Source of the DNA: DRPN01 sp964599235
GTDB taxonomy: Bacteria; Bacteroidota; Bacteroidia; Bacteroidales; VadinHA17
Length of the DNA: 64,000 nt
Assembly: GCA_964599235.1 (NCBI GenBank)
Contig: CAZRDX010000009.1
Coordinates: forward strand, 1-64,000
Reading direction: 5' to 3'
Below, piece by piece: positions 1 through 8,785 of this stretch. A program made the translations under genes and the position numbers. The notes beneath the pieces were generated by a model. The model searched no databases. It was not told the origin of the DNA and saw only the letters and a list, made by a program, of their open reading frames with translations. Within the stretch, counting starts at the first letter, position 1; every line of letters starts with the position of its first letter.

Positions 1-3000
1 TTAAGGAAGGCGATGCCCAGCATGCTCATGAAAGCCCCCGGCACGCCGTGGCCCGTGCAGTCGGCCGCGGCGATGATCACCTTGTCGCCCACGCCGGTGG
101 CCCAGTAGAAGTCGCCGCTGACAATATCCCGCGGCTTGAAGAGGATGAAGACATCCTCGAAGAGGGTGCGTATCCGCTCCTCCCGCGGCAGCATGGAGCG
201 CTGTATGCGCTCGGCATAGAGGATGCTGTCGGTGATCTCCTTCTTCTGCAGGGCGATCTGGTCGCGCTGCGCCTCGGCCACATCCCGCTGCTTCTCGATC
301 TCTTTCTTCGCCTCCTCCAGGTCGCGTGTACGTTCACGCACCAGCTCTTCCAGCACCTCCTTCTGTTTTTCGATGGCCCGCACCCGCCACTTGTACAGGG
401 CATAGACGATCAGCAGGAAGAGGAGGATGCTCGCCAGGCGGAACCACCAGGTCTGCCAGAAAGGCTTGCGCACCTCGAAGGGGAAGCTGTTGGTATAGCT
501 CCAGATGTTGTCCTTGCCCTTGGCGCGGTAGACGAACTCATACTCTCCCGGGCTGAGGTTGGTGTAATAGGCTTTGTACTCCTTGCCGCGGCGGATCATG
601 TCGTAGCTCCCTTTCTGGCCCCGCAGGTAGAACTCATACTCTATCGACCGCTCGTCGGAGAAGAAGAGGCCGGACACCTCGAACACCAGGTTGTTCTCGT
701 TGTATCTGACGCGCTGTCCCGGCGTCTTGAGGATCTCCCTGCCGTTGACCCACACCTTCTCCAGGTAACAACGCGGCGAGTAGGCGGTCTCGCGCTTCAC
801 CTTGATGTTGAAGTTGGAGATGCCGTGGTAGGTGCCCACCCACAGCAGACCGTTGGCATCGACGAACAGGCCTCCGCTGGTGATCTCATCCCCCGAGAGA
901 CCCTCTTTTGAGTTGATGATGAACTCCTTGCGGAAGGTCTCCTTGTTGAAATAGATGAAGCCTATGTTGGTGCCTATCCACAGGTAGTTGCGGTTGCGTG
1001 CCGGCACGATGGTCTTGATGATCACATGGTCTTCGCTCAGGGGTATCTCGCGCAGCAGCTTGTCGCGGTAGAGGATCAGTCCTTTCTCGGTGCCCACCCA
1101 CAGCTGGTTCTCGTCGACACAGAGCGACCATACCGAAGCTTTCATGGGCACATAGGTGACGAACTTCTTCCCGTCGAAGGCGATGAGCCCCTGGTTGCTG
1201 CCGCCCAGGATGCGGCCGTGCCACCGCGTGAGCTGATAGACGCCGGCCGTCTCCTTACCCCGCAGGATGACGGGCGCCTCACCGAAATCGCTGAAGTAAT
1301 AGATGATCCCTTTCTTGCCGGTGAGGAGGAAGATCTTCCCGTCGGGATGCACATAGATATTCTCCAGCCCCACGAGCAGTTGTTTTTTGTTCTGCCGTAC
1401 GATGCGCAGGGTGTTCACATCCACCTCGAAGATGCCCTCCGTGGTGGCCATGAGGATATTGTTATCGGGGAGGATGGCCGTGACCACCTTGCCCGGCGAG
1501 ACGGGCAGGTGGGTGGTGAAGTTGACCAGCTCCTCGCGGTAATAGTACACCCCGTCGTTGGTGCCTATCCAGATGCGGCCCTGCCGGTCCTGGTTGATGG
1601 AATAGATGTAGTTGTTGATGCGCTCGGGGTAGAAGTTGCGCAGGTTCTTGGTGTTGATGATGCGCTGCAGTCCTCCGGAGAAGCCTATCCACAGGTTGCC
1701 CTCGTTGTCTTCACAGTAGGAGAGAAGGGTGTTGTTGATCAGCTCGCCGCCGGCACGGAAGACCACCGCCTTCTGGTCCATGGAGATGATCTGATAGAGA
1801 TGGGAGTCGTTCATCAGCCAGATAGAGCCCGACTTGCTCTGGCTGATCTCCTTGATGACCGTCAGGGGGATGTTGAAACGGCTGTTGAGGGGATGACCCT
1901 TCACGCGGCTCAGCAGCAGCGAGAGAGGCTTGCTGTAGAGACCGTCGGGGGTGGAGAACCACGCCCTGTCGTGACGGTCGACGAAGACCGCATAGGTGTA
2001 GTCGGGCAGGAGACGCTTCACCTCACCCTTGTGAGAGAGGAAATAGAGTCCGGCAGGGGTGGCGAAGAAGAAACGGACGCCGGCAGTATCTTCCGTCATG
2101 GCGTTGATGTTGCCCGGCAGACCGGGGTACTTGTCCTGCAGCCGTGTCAGGCCGCCCAGCGAGTCGAGACGGTACACCCCCTCGTTGCTGAGGAACCACT
2201 TGCGGTTCTTGCGGTCGATATATATCCTGTTGAAGGCCAGCCCCGGCAGGTAGGTGTTGACCACCGAGTCGCCGTAGATCACCGACACCCCTTTGGAGGT
2301 GGCCAGGTAGATGAAGCCGTCGGCGTCCTGCTGCATGTCGGAGACGGCATTGTCGCTGAGACCTTTCCGCACGTCGAACACCTCCATCTCGCGGCCGTTG
2401 TAACGCACCACGCCCGAGTTGGTGGCGAACCACATATAGCCTTTCCTGTCCTGCAGGATGGAGGTGACGTCCTCCTGCGGCAGACCGTTCTCGACGCTGA
2501 AGAGGATATAGGGCAGCTTGCCCGTCTGGAAGCGCTCGTAGTAGCTCTGCAGGAAGTCCTGCGGGTCGAGGAAGGTGTTGCCCCGCTGCACGCGGTTCAG
2601 CACGTTGAGCAGGCCTTTGGTCTTCGACTCGGCCAGGAAGCTCCTCACTTTCTCCTCCAGCAGGGGCTGGTCCTTGCGCAGGGCCCAGCACACGTCGTTG
2701 CGTCCCAGGATGATCTTGGGCTCCAGGCGGGGGTAGAGGAAAGCATTGTCGATGATGGTATAGTCGGCCTTGCCGCTCATCACGTCCTGCACAAAACGGC
2801 TCGTGGGAGCATAGTAAAAGCTGTCTATGCCGTGGCGCTGCAGGAACTCCTCATAGCTGGTGCCCCTCCCCGTGACGCCCCGCAGATGCTTCAGGTCCTC
2901 CACACTGCTGATCTTCGTCCCCGGCTTCGCCAGCACCACATCCTCGGTGGTGTACACCGGCACCAGGTCGACCTTGGTCTTGCGCCACGAGAGGGGCGCG

Positions 3001-4130
3001 ATCATGTCGCAGGCGATGTCGAAGTAGTGGAAGATCTCGGGCGTATAGACGCTGTCCTTGACGATGCGGCCGTCGCTGTCTTCCCAGTACTTGGAGAAAG
3101 AGGGCACCAGCACATACTCCATCTGCACCCCCAGGTAGTCGGCAAACTCCTCGGCCAGGGCATGCATGAACTGCTTGGCGTTGCCCTTGTGGTAGATGAA
3201 GTCGCGCTCGCGCAGGGCCACCACGATCTTCTTCGACCGCAGGATCTCGTCCAGGTCGCGGTGATAAGGCTGTATGGGCGTGTGGGGGTTGATGTTCTCG
3301 ACGAACACCGAATATTTCTCGCCGAATTTCTCGTAGAAGATCTTGTCGAGGACGCCATTGTTGGTGATGGTATGGAAGAAGTTTTCCACCTCCTCTCTGA
3401 GACGGTTGCCTTTCTCCACGGCCCAGGCCGAGTTGGTGATCTTGCTGATGGGGAAGACGATGACCACCTCGTCGGGATGTTGTTTGCGGAAGTTAAGGGC
3501 CTCGTCGGCGTCGAGGATGACACCGTCGGCCTCTCCCGCCAGCACCAGTCTCTCCGACTCCTGCGAGTCGGGCGTTTTGATCATTTCTATGCCACCGCCG
3601 ATCTTCTTGTTGATGGCCTCCAGGTGTGTCACGTAGCTGGTGCCGTCCATCAGGGCGATCTTCATGCCCTTCAGTTTCTCCAGGCCGTGCGGCACCGGCA
3701 CATCCCTGCGTATCACCAGCAGCTCGGCCGACTTCAGCGTCTCGGCAAAGTCGAACAGTTTCTTCCGCCACTCCAGGATGGAAAAGGTGCTGCAGACGAT
3801 ATCCGCCTTTTTGAAGACATCGGGAGTATAGTGATAATCAGGGTTGGTCTCCAGGTCGGGCGGCCGCACGCCGTCGTGGCTGAACACCTCGTCCCAGCTG
3901 ATGATCACCTCCTCCACCTGCAGGTTGAGGAAGCGGGCGAACTCATAGGCCAGAGGGTAGTTGATCGTCTGCAGGTCGGACGGGTCGAAGGCGATGTAGA
4001 TCCTGCCGCTGCGCTTGATATCCTCCAGGCTGCGTGCCCCGGCTTCTCCCCCGGCGAACGCCGCCAGCCACAAACCCGCCAGCAGAAAAAGAAAAAGACG
4101 CCGGAGAGGACAGGGGGCAGAGGATCTCAT
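1..4130 (-). CDS. Hybrid sensor: two SBP modules, beta-propeller, Y_Y_Y, TM, SpoIIE-type phosphatase (3' end outside window)
   Basis: Read from the minus strand, this frame stays open from about 4130 to the left edge, so the C-terminus is missing. The product starts with a signal peptide (residues 1-30, hydrophobic LFLFLLAGLWLAAFAG). Two tandem solute-binding modules of the family-3 type follow (about 40-290, opening near GRIYIAFDPSD, and 295-525, opening near KIVVALRERDF). Next comes a many-bladed propeller with Reg_prop-like repeats such as GYMWFATNSGV and RIWIGTNDGV (about 540-1130), then a Y_Y_Y domain, one membrane helix (about 1222-1243) and a charged coiled coil. The end is the start of a PP2C/SpoIIE phosphatase containing DCTGHGVPGAFMSMLG. 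The likely role is sensing periplasmic ligands and dephosphorylating a cytoplasmic partner; the ligand is unknown. An in-frame ATG also lies at 4142 with a more A-rich leader, so the start is uncertain by four codons. Confidence 0.85.
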   Translation of the reverse strand, partial: MRSSAPCPLRRLFLFLLAGLWLAAFAGGEAGARSLEDIKRSGRIYIAFDPSDLQTINYPLAYEFARFLNLQVEEVIISWDEVFSHDGVRPPDLETNPDYHYTPDVFKKADIVCSTFSILEWRKKLFDFAETLKSAELLVIRRDVPVPHGLEKLKGMKIALMDGTSYVTHLEAINKKIGGGIEMIKTPDSQESERLVLAGEADGVILDADEALNFRKQHPDEVVIVFPISKITNSAWAVEKGNRLREEVENFFHTITNNGVLDKIFYEKFGEKYSVFVENINPHTPIQPYHRDLDEILRSKKIVVALRERDFIYHKGNAKQFMHALAEEFADYLGVQMEYVLVPSFSKYWEDSDGRIVKDSVYTPEIFHYFDIACDMIAPLSWRKTKVDLVPVYTTEDVVLAKPGTKISSVEDLKHLRGVTGRGTSYEEFLQRHGIDSFYYAPTSRFVQDVMSGKADYTIIDNAFLYPRLEPKIILGRNDVCWALRKDQPLLEEKVRSFLAESKTKGLLNVLNRVQRGNTFLDPQDFLQSYYERFQTGKLPYILFSVENGLPQEDVTSILQDRKGYMWFATNSGVVRYNGREMEVFDVRKGLSDNAVSDMQQDADGFIYLATSKGVSVIYGDSVVNTYLPGLAFNRIYIDRKNRKWFLSNEGVYRLDSLGGLTRLQDKYPGLPGNINAMTEDTAGVRFFFATPAGLYFLSHKGEVKRLLPDYTYAVFVDRHDRAWFSTPDGLYSKPLSLLLSRVKGHPLNSRFNIPLTVIKEISQSKSGSIWLMNDSHLYQIISMDQKAVVFRAGGELINNTLLSYCEDNEGNLWIGFSGGLQRIINTKNLRNFYPERINNYIYSINQDRQGRIWIGTNDGVYYYREELVNFTTHLPVSPGKVVTAILPDNNILMATTEGIFEVDVNTLRIVRQNKKQLLVGLENIYVHPDGKIFLLTGKKGIIYYFSDFGEAPVILRGKETAGVYQLTRWHGRILGGSNQGLIAFDGKKFVTYVPMKASVWSLCVDENQLWVGTEKGLILYRDKLLREIPLSEDHVIIKTIVPARNRNYLWIGTNIGFIYFNKETFRKEFIINSKEGLSGDEITSGGLFVDANGLLWVGTYHGISNFNIKVKRETAYSPRCYLEKVWVNGREILKTPGQRVRYNENNLVFEVSGLFFSDERSIEYEFYLRGQKGSYDMIRRGKEYKAYYTNLSPGEYEFVYRAKGKDNIWSYTNSFPFEVRKPFWQTWWFRLASILLFLLIVYALYKWRVRAIEKQKEVLEELVRERTRDLEEAKKEIEKQRDVAEAQRDQIALQKKEITDSILYAERIQRSMLPREERIRTLFEDVFILFKPRDIVSGDFYWATGVGDKVIIAAADCTGHGVPGAFMSMLGIAFL

Positions 4131-4158
4131 GCCTGGTGTCATTTCGCTTTTTTGGAAG

Positions 4159-4166
4159 TATCTTTG
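4159..4166 (+). promoter_or_regulatory. Bacteroidota -7 promoter element for ispG
   Basis: TATCTTTG matches the TAnnTTTG motif exactly. It lies 31 bp before the ispG ATG, in the 55-67 bp gap between the divergent sensor gene and ispG. No convincing TTTG -33 box is seen. Confidence 0.6.
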
Positions 4167-4197
4167 CAATTATCGCGGATTAAAAATAATCCTTTTC

Positions 4198-5958
4198 ATG
4201 AAGGATATCAATTTACGAAAAATATTTCTGAACACCATTGTTCCCGGGGGACGGCTTCGCACGCGCGAGGTGGACATCGGGGGTGTGCCGCTGGGGGGGC
4301 GGCATCCTGTCCGTCTGCAGTCGATGGCCACCTCGCCGACGCTGGACACGTTGGCCTGTGTGGCGGAGGCTGAGCGCATCATCCGTGCCGGCGCCGAGTA
4401 CCTGCGCTTCACCGCCCGTACGGTGGCTGAGGCGGAGAACCTGGCGAATATCCGCGATGCTCTGCGCCGTCGCGGCTACCGGACCCCTCTCGTCGCCGAC
4501 GTGCACTTCCAGCCCGCCATCGCCGAGACGGCCGCCCGCATCGTCGAGAAGGTGCGCATCAACCCCGGCAACTTCGTCCGCATCCCTCCTCTGCCGGAGG
4601 AGCTGTCGCCCGGCGAGCGTGCCGCCCGTGTGGAGGAGGCCATCCGCGAGCGGCTGGTGCCGCTGCTGCACCTCTGCCGGCAGCACGGCACGGCCCTGCG
4701 CATAGGCGTCAACCACGGCTCGCTGGCCCCGCGCATCGTCGAAGAGTGGGGCGACACCCCCCGCGGGATGGTGGTGTCGGCGATGGAGTACCTGCGCATC
4801 TGCAGGGCCGAAGGGTTCCACGAGGTGGTGCTCTCGATGAAGTCGAGCAACGCCCGCGTGATGGTACAGGCCTACCGTCTGCTGGTGGCCACCATGGCCG
4901 CCGAAGGGGAGCTCTACCCTCTCCACCTGGGCATCACCGAGGCGGGCGAGGGCGAGGAGGGACGTATCCGCTCGGCCGTGGGGATAGGCACCCTCCTGGC
5001 CGAAGGCATAGGCGATACGGTGCGTATCTCGCTCACCGAGCCTTCGGAGAACGAGATCCCTGCCGCACGCAAGCTGGTGCACCACGTGACCCCCGCCGTC
5101 CCCGAGCCTGCCGGGAAGCTCTACGCCGGGGCGTTCGACCCCTTCACCTACCATCCCCCCGCCCTCGCCGGCATCCCGGGTCTCTCCCGCGAGCCGGTGG
5201 TGGTGACCGAAGCCCCGGCCCCGGCCACCACCCCGCCGGCCGACCTCACGGCAGCCGGCGACAACCTGCTCATCACAGACGAAGGGAAGAAGATCACCTG
5301 CCTGACCGTGGACACGGCCATGACGGAGCGGCCCTCCCCGGAGGAAGCGAAGGTGGTGGTCGTGGAGGTGGCCGGCGAGGAGGGCAGCAACACCTTCCGC
5401 CGTCTCGTCACCGCCCTCCGGGAGGAGGGTGTGCAGCTGCCCATGATCCTCAGGAAAAAGTACATTTTGTCCGACCGGGAGGCTTTCATCCTGGCCGCGG
5501 CGGCGGATACGGGTCCCCTCTTCCTCGACGGGCTGGCGCAGGGCCTGTGGCTCACGTGGGAGCGACCCGGAGTGGGTGCCGGCGACGAGGAACGGCGTGC
5601 CGCCGTGGAGACCGCCTTTGCCATCCTGCAGGCGGCACGGGTGAGGACCACCCGGACGGAGTACATCTCCTGTCCCTCCTGCGGCCGCACGCTCTTCGAC
5701 ATCCAGGAGGTCACGGCCCGCATCCGTGCCCGCACCTCCCACCTCACGGGCGTACGCATCGCTATCATGGGATGCATCGTCAACGGCCCCGGCGAGATGG
5801 CGGACGCCGACTACGGGTATGTGGGGGCAGGACCGGGCAGGATCACCCTCTATCACCACAAGGAGGTGGTCAAGAAGAACATCCCCGCCGAACAGGCGGT
5901 GGACGAGCTGATCCGTCTCATCAAGGAAAAAGGGGACTGGAAAGAAAAACAGTCCTGA
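4198..5958 (+). CDS. ispG: 4-hydroxy-3-methylbut-2-enyl diphosphate synthase (IspG/GcpE), long form
   Basis: IspG converts MEcPP to HMBPP in the non-mevalonate isoprenoid pathway using a 4Fe-4S cluster. The N-terminal TIM-barrel is recognisable (PVRLQSMATSPTLDT near residue 38, LVADVHFQP, RINPGNF). The C-terminal cluster domain supplies CPSCGR (Cys492, Cys495) and GCIVNGPGE (Cys526, Glu533). At 586 residues it is far longer than the ~370-residue E. coli form. The extra ~200 residues lie between barrel and cluster domain, as known for Bacteroidota, Chlorobi and plant plastid enzymes. The ATG at 4198 is chosen because it sits just after the promoter motif; an open frame upstream to 4015 overlaps the divergent gene and is not used. 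ispD lies at 31646. The stop codon is followed directly by the hairpin array. Confidence 0.95.
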   Translation: MKDINLRKIFLNTIVPGGRLRTREVDIGGVPLGGRHPVRLQSMATSPTLDTLACVAEAERIIRAGAEYLRFTARTVAEAENLANIRDALRRRGYRTPLVADVHFQPAIAETAARIVEKVRINPGNFVRIPPLPEELSPGERAARVEEAIRERLVPLLHLCRQHGTALRIGVNHGSLAPRIVEEWGDTPRGMVVSAMEYLRICRAEGFHEVVLSMKSSNARVMVQAYRLLVATMAAEGELYPLHLGITEAGEGEEGRIRSAVGIGTLLAEGIGDTVRISLTEPSENEIPAARKLVHHVTPAVPEPAGKLYAGAFDPFTYHPPALAGIPGLSREPVVVTEAPAPATTPPADLTAAGDNLLITDEGKKITCLTVDTAMTERPSPEEAKVVVVEVAGEEGSNTFRRLVTALREEGVQLPMILRKKYILSDREAFILAAAADTGPLFLDGLAQGLWLTWERPGVGAGDEERRAAVETAFAILQAARVRTTRTEYISCPSCGRTLFDIQEVTARIRARTSHLTGVRIAIMGCIVNGPGEMADADYGYVGAGPGRITLYHHKEVVKKNIPAEQAVDELIRLIKEKGDWKEKQS

Positions 5959-6087
5959 CGACCTGTCAATGTGCTCCTTGCGGAGCGTCATTGGCTCCGT
6001 AGGAGCCATTGCGAGGAGGAGCCCCGCTCCGACGAAGCAATCCCAAAAATTCGCCCTGCGGGCGGTCATGGGCCCCCTGGCGGGGCT

Positions 6088-6304
6088 GTCATTTGGCCTT
6101 GCGGCCGTCATATGCCACTACGTGGCGTCAATGGCTCCTTCGGAGCGTCATTCGCCTGACGGCTGTCATTACCTCTGGCGAGGCGTCATTAGCTCCTTCG
6201 GAGCTGTCATTAGGGCCTGGTGGCCTGTCAATATGCTCCTTGCGGAGCTTCATTGGCCTTGTGGGTAGGCACTCCCCTCTTGAGAGGGGGCGGGGGTGTG
6301 TTCA
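6088..6304. repeat. Direct repeat copy A within the hairpin array
   Basis: This 217-bp segment is repeated nearly exactly at 6648-6866. It carries nine GTCATT-linked beads and ends in a CCCCTC-TTGA-GAGGGG hairpin (6274-6289) followed by a G-rich tail. Differences from copy B fall in loops or restore pairing: TTC against TGTC in one loop, and ACCTC against GGCCTC at 6171, where copy B gains an extra stem pair. Confidence 0.85.
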
Positions 6305-6647
6305 ACACCACAATGCCGATGCTTTGTCAATTGAGCCGGACCATCGCGAGGCTCCCGGCGCCTATGCAATCTCATGATACCGGTTACAACCTGTGAATGT
6401 CAGCCACAGCTCCTTTCTCTTTCCATTCTGCCCCTACCGGGCGAGAGGATGGATAGTAATCCTCTTTTTTACAGCCACTGAAGTGGCTGCCTATTGTCAA
6501 TAAGTCCCTCGGGACTTTTATTTACACCATGGAAGGACGTCCCGGAGGGACGGAACGGAAATAGGCAGGCAATTCATTGCCTGTTACGATAGCAATAAAT
6601 TACCCACAACATCCCGTAGGGATAGAATGATTTGCACCTGCGGTGCA

Positions 6648-6866
6648 GTCATTTGGCCTTGCGGCCGTCATATGCCACTACGTGGCGTCAATGGCTCCTG
6701 TCGGAGCGTCATTCGCCTGACGGCTGTCATTGGCCTCTGGCGAGGCGTCATTAGCTCCTTCGGAGCTGTCATTAGGGCCTGGTGGCCTGTCAATGTGCTC
6801 CTTGCGGAGCTTCATTGGCCTTGTGGGTAGGCACTCCCCTCTTGAGAGGGGGCGGGGGTGTGTTCA
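6648..6866. repeat. Direct repeat copy B within the hairpin array
   Basis: The 219-bp partner of 6088-6304 has two single-base insertions and a handful of substitutions. It is preceded by independent hairpins (6611-6623, 6633-6647) and followed by a GGCGC-GCA-GCGCC element leading into GAAGCAATCCC, which also occurs near 6033. Confidence 0.85.
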
Positions 6867-6955
6867 TAACCCCAACGCCGTCAACAAGTCAATTGAGCCC
6901 GATGTTGTGAGGCGCGCAGCGCCGAAGCAATCCCAAAAATTCGGCCTGACGGCGG

Positions 6956-7582
6956 TCATTCGCCCAGCACCTTCGCCAGGTCGCTGTTCCTCTCCATCCA
7001 TCGTGTGACGATGCCCAGCTTCTCCGCCGCGGCGAGGTGCTCGCGGCTGTCGTCGATGAAGAGGGTCTCCCCGGCCTGCAGACCCTTCCTCTCCAGCACC
7101 ACCCTGAAGATCTCCGGCGTCGGCTTGCGCAGGCCCAGCTCATAAGAATAAAAGGTCTCCTCAAAAAGCTCGTCCAGACCACCGATCCCGTGATCCTGCC
7201 GCAGGAGCTCGTTGCACCTTGCCACATGCAGGCTGTTGGTGTTGCTCAGCAGGAAGGTGCGGTAGCGCTCACGCAGCGCCTGCAGGAGGCGGATCTTCTC
7301 CTCACGGAACCCTACGATCATCCTGTTCCATGCCTCCCGTATCCTTTCCTCGCCGGGATGACCGGGCAGGAGCTCCCTCAGACGCCTCAGGAACGTCCGT
7401 TCATCCATCTTCCCCGTCTCGAAGAGGACGAAGATGTTCTCCCCGTCGTCGCGCTGCAGGTGAAAGGCTTCGCCGTCGAAGCCCATCGCCACAAAAGCCT
7501 GCCGCGAAGCCTCGATGTCCAGGTCCATCACCACACCGCCCAGATCGAAAATGATATTGCGTATCCCCGCGGGAATGTTCAT
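6956..7582 (-). CDS. HAD-superfamily phosphatase
   Basis: This 208-residue soluble hydrolase probably dephosphorylates a small metabolite; the substrate cannot be read from sequence. Motif I is IIFDLGGVVMDLD at the N-terminus, with the second aspartate of the usual DxDxT replaced as in YihX-like HADs. Motif II is LLSNTNS, motif III the lysine of RKPTPEIF, and motif IV LFIDDSREH. The helical cap follows motif I. The gene is divergent from mtnA with 65 bp between the starts. Its TGA stop overlaps the final GTCATT linker of the hairpin array. No fusion or truncation is seen. A role in methionine salvage is only suggested by the neighbouring mtnA. Confidence 0.85.
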   Translation of the reverse strand: MNIPAGIRNIIFDLGGVVMDLDIEASRQAFVAMGFDGEAFHLQRDDGENIFVLFETGKMDERTFLRRLRELLPGHPGEERIREAWNRMIVGFREEKIRLLQALRERYRTFLLSNTNSLHVARCNELLRQDHGIGGLDELFEETFYSYELGLRKPTPEIFRVVLERKGLQAGETLFIDDSREHLAAAEKLGIVTRWMERNSDLAKVLGE

Positions 7583-7647
7583 ACTCTGAAAATTTCGGTT
7601 ATCTTAGTACTTTGCTTTCGGAAGTAAATGTACGAAAAAGCGGCATC

Positions 7648-8751
7648 ATGAAAGTAGGCGGCCAGGAGATGCAATCGTTGTGGTTCGATCCCGCCCTTCC
7701 GGGCGAGGTGAAGGTGATCGACCAGCGGCGTCTGCCGTGGGAGCTGGTGGTGGTGACGCTCTCCTCGGCCGAGGAGGTCTACCTGGCCATCCGCGACATG
7801 ACGGTGCGCGGGGCGCCCGTCATCGGCGCCCTCGCCTCGTTCGGCATGTACCTTTATGCCTTCAACCACAGCACCGACCTGCGGCTGAAGGAGAACCTCG
7901 ACCACATCGCCGAGTATCTGATCTCTTCGCGTCCCACGGCGGTCAACCTCGCCTATGCTGTCCGCCGGCAGCAGGCGGTGTATTCTCCGCTTACCGACCA
8001 TGATACGATGATCGGGGCGATGCGTCAGGAGGCCATGGCTTTTCTGGCGGGCGAGGTGGAGGCGGCCCGGCGCATCGGCGAGCATGGTGTGGTGCTGCTG
8101 GAGGAGCTGGACCGCAGCAGGGAGGGCGAGGCGGTGCAGGTGCTCACCCACTGTAATGCCGGCTGGCTAGCCGCCATCGACCACGGCACGGCCTTGGCAC
8201 CGGTCTATGAGGCGCACCGTCGCGGCATCCCCCTCCATGTGTGGGTCGACGAGACCCGCCCCCGCAACCAGGGGGCCCGTCTCACGCTGTGGGAGCTGCA
8301 GCAGGCCGGCATCCCCTGCACCCTCATCGTCGACAACGCGGGCGGCCATCTGATGCAGCACGGCCGGGTGGACATCGTCCTCGTCGGCTCCGACCGCACC
8401 ACACGCCACGGCGACACGGCCAACAAGATAGGCACCTACCTGAAGGCCCTCGCCGCCCGCGACAACCACATCCCCTTCTACGTCGCCCTGCCGGTCTCGT
8501 CCATCGACCCCGGCCTGGGCAACGGCCTGAAAGAGATCCCCATCGAGGAACGCAACGCGGCCGAGGTGATCGAGGTGGAAGGCCTCTGGAACAACACCCT
8601 GCGCAAGGTGAGGATCGTCCCCGGCGAAAGTCCTGTAGCCAACTATGCTTTCGATGTGACGCCGGCCAGGCTCATCACCGGCCTCATCACCGACCGGGGC
8701 ATCTGTCCCGCCACACGCAAGGGGATCACCGAACTGCTGAACAGGACCTGA
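7648..8751 (+). CDS. mtnA: Methylthioribose-1-phosphate isomerase (MtnA)
   Basis: MtnA isomerises 5-methylthioribose-1-phosphate to methylthioribulose-1-phosphate in methionine salvage. It belongs to the eIF2B-alpha-like family. Family hallmarks visible are DMTVRGAPVIG near residue 50, THCNAGWLA with the catalytic cysteine, VWVDETRPRNQGARLT, and VGSDRTTRHGDTANKIGTY with the catalytic aspartate. The length (367 aa) fits the family. ATG 7648 is preferred over an upstream in-frame codon at 7612 because family members begin close to the QSLWF strand and the earlier codon would overlap the probable promoter. mtnP follows 34 bp downstream, so the two are probably co-transcribed. No other salvage gene (mtnK, mtnB-D) is in the window. 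Confidence 0.93.
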   Translation: MKVGGQEMQSLWFDPALPGEVKVIDQRRLPWELVVVTLSSAEEVYLAIRDMTVRGAPVIGALASFGMYLYAFNHSTDLRLKENLDHIAEYLISSRPTAVNLAYAVRRQQAVYSPLTDHDTMIGAMRQEAMAFLAGEVEAARRIGEHGVVLLEELDRSREGEAVQVLTHCNAGWLAAIDHGTALAPVYEAHRRGIPLHVWVDETRPRNQGARLTLWELQQAGIPCTLIVDNAGGHLMQHGRVDIVLVGSDRTTRHGDTANKIGTYLKALAARDNHIPFYVALPVSSIDPGLGNGLKEIPIEERNAAEVIEVEGLWNNTLRKVRIVPGESPVANYAFDVTPARLITGLITDRGICPATRKGITELLNRT

Positions 8752-8785
8752 ACGATCTGCAGGAACACATCAACTGAGAAGAGAG

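Larger units (their letters stand above)
5959..6955. repeat. Array of about thirty short hairpins joined by GTCATT-like linkers
   Basis: This convergent gap between ispG and a HAD gene holds no credible gene. It is filled with small perfect inverted repeats with 3-5 nt loops, for example GCTCC/GGAGC (5973-5986), GGCTCC/GGAGCC (5993-6007), CGCCC/GGGCG (6052-6064), GCCAC/GTGGC (6114-6126), AGCTCC/GGAGCT (6191-6205), CAGCCAC/GTGGCTG (6472-6489), CGTCCC/GGGACG (6538-6552), CAGGCAA/TTGCCTG (6566-6583) and TGCACC/GGTGCA (6633-6647). In the cores, GTCATT or GTCAAT recurs every 18-22 nt (6088, 6107, 6127, 6147, 6165, 6185, 6206, 6227). Stem sequences differ from bead to bead while the linker is kept. 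The last GTCATT supplies the HAD stop codon. ORFs through it (up to about 120 aa) are low-complexity translations of the repeats. Confidence 0.85.

Noticed and set aside
1026..4373. A 1115-codon plus-strand frame opposite the sensor gene
   Set aside because: The minus strand reads as a coherent multidomain sensor, while this frame has no recognisable fold and runs into the ispG start.
4213..6111. A 632-codon minus-strand frame opposite ispG
   Set aside because: ispG has all its iron-sulfur cysteines in the plus frame. This one has histidine- and arginine-rich low-complexity translation.
5969..6830. Small ORFs through the hairpin array (99, 122, 67 and 92 codons)
   Set aside because: They are translations of the repeated hairpins, are repeated in the same frames only because the DNA is, and lack ribosome-binding sites or protein-like composition.
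5959..6958. CRISPR array
   Set aside because: The constant part is only about 6 nt and the variable parts are palindromes, not unique spacers. No cas genes are present.
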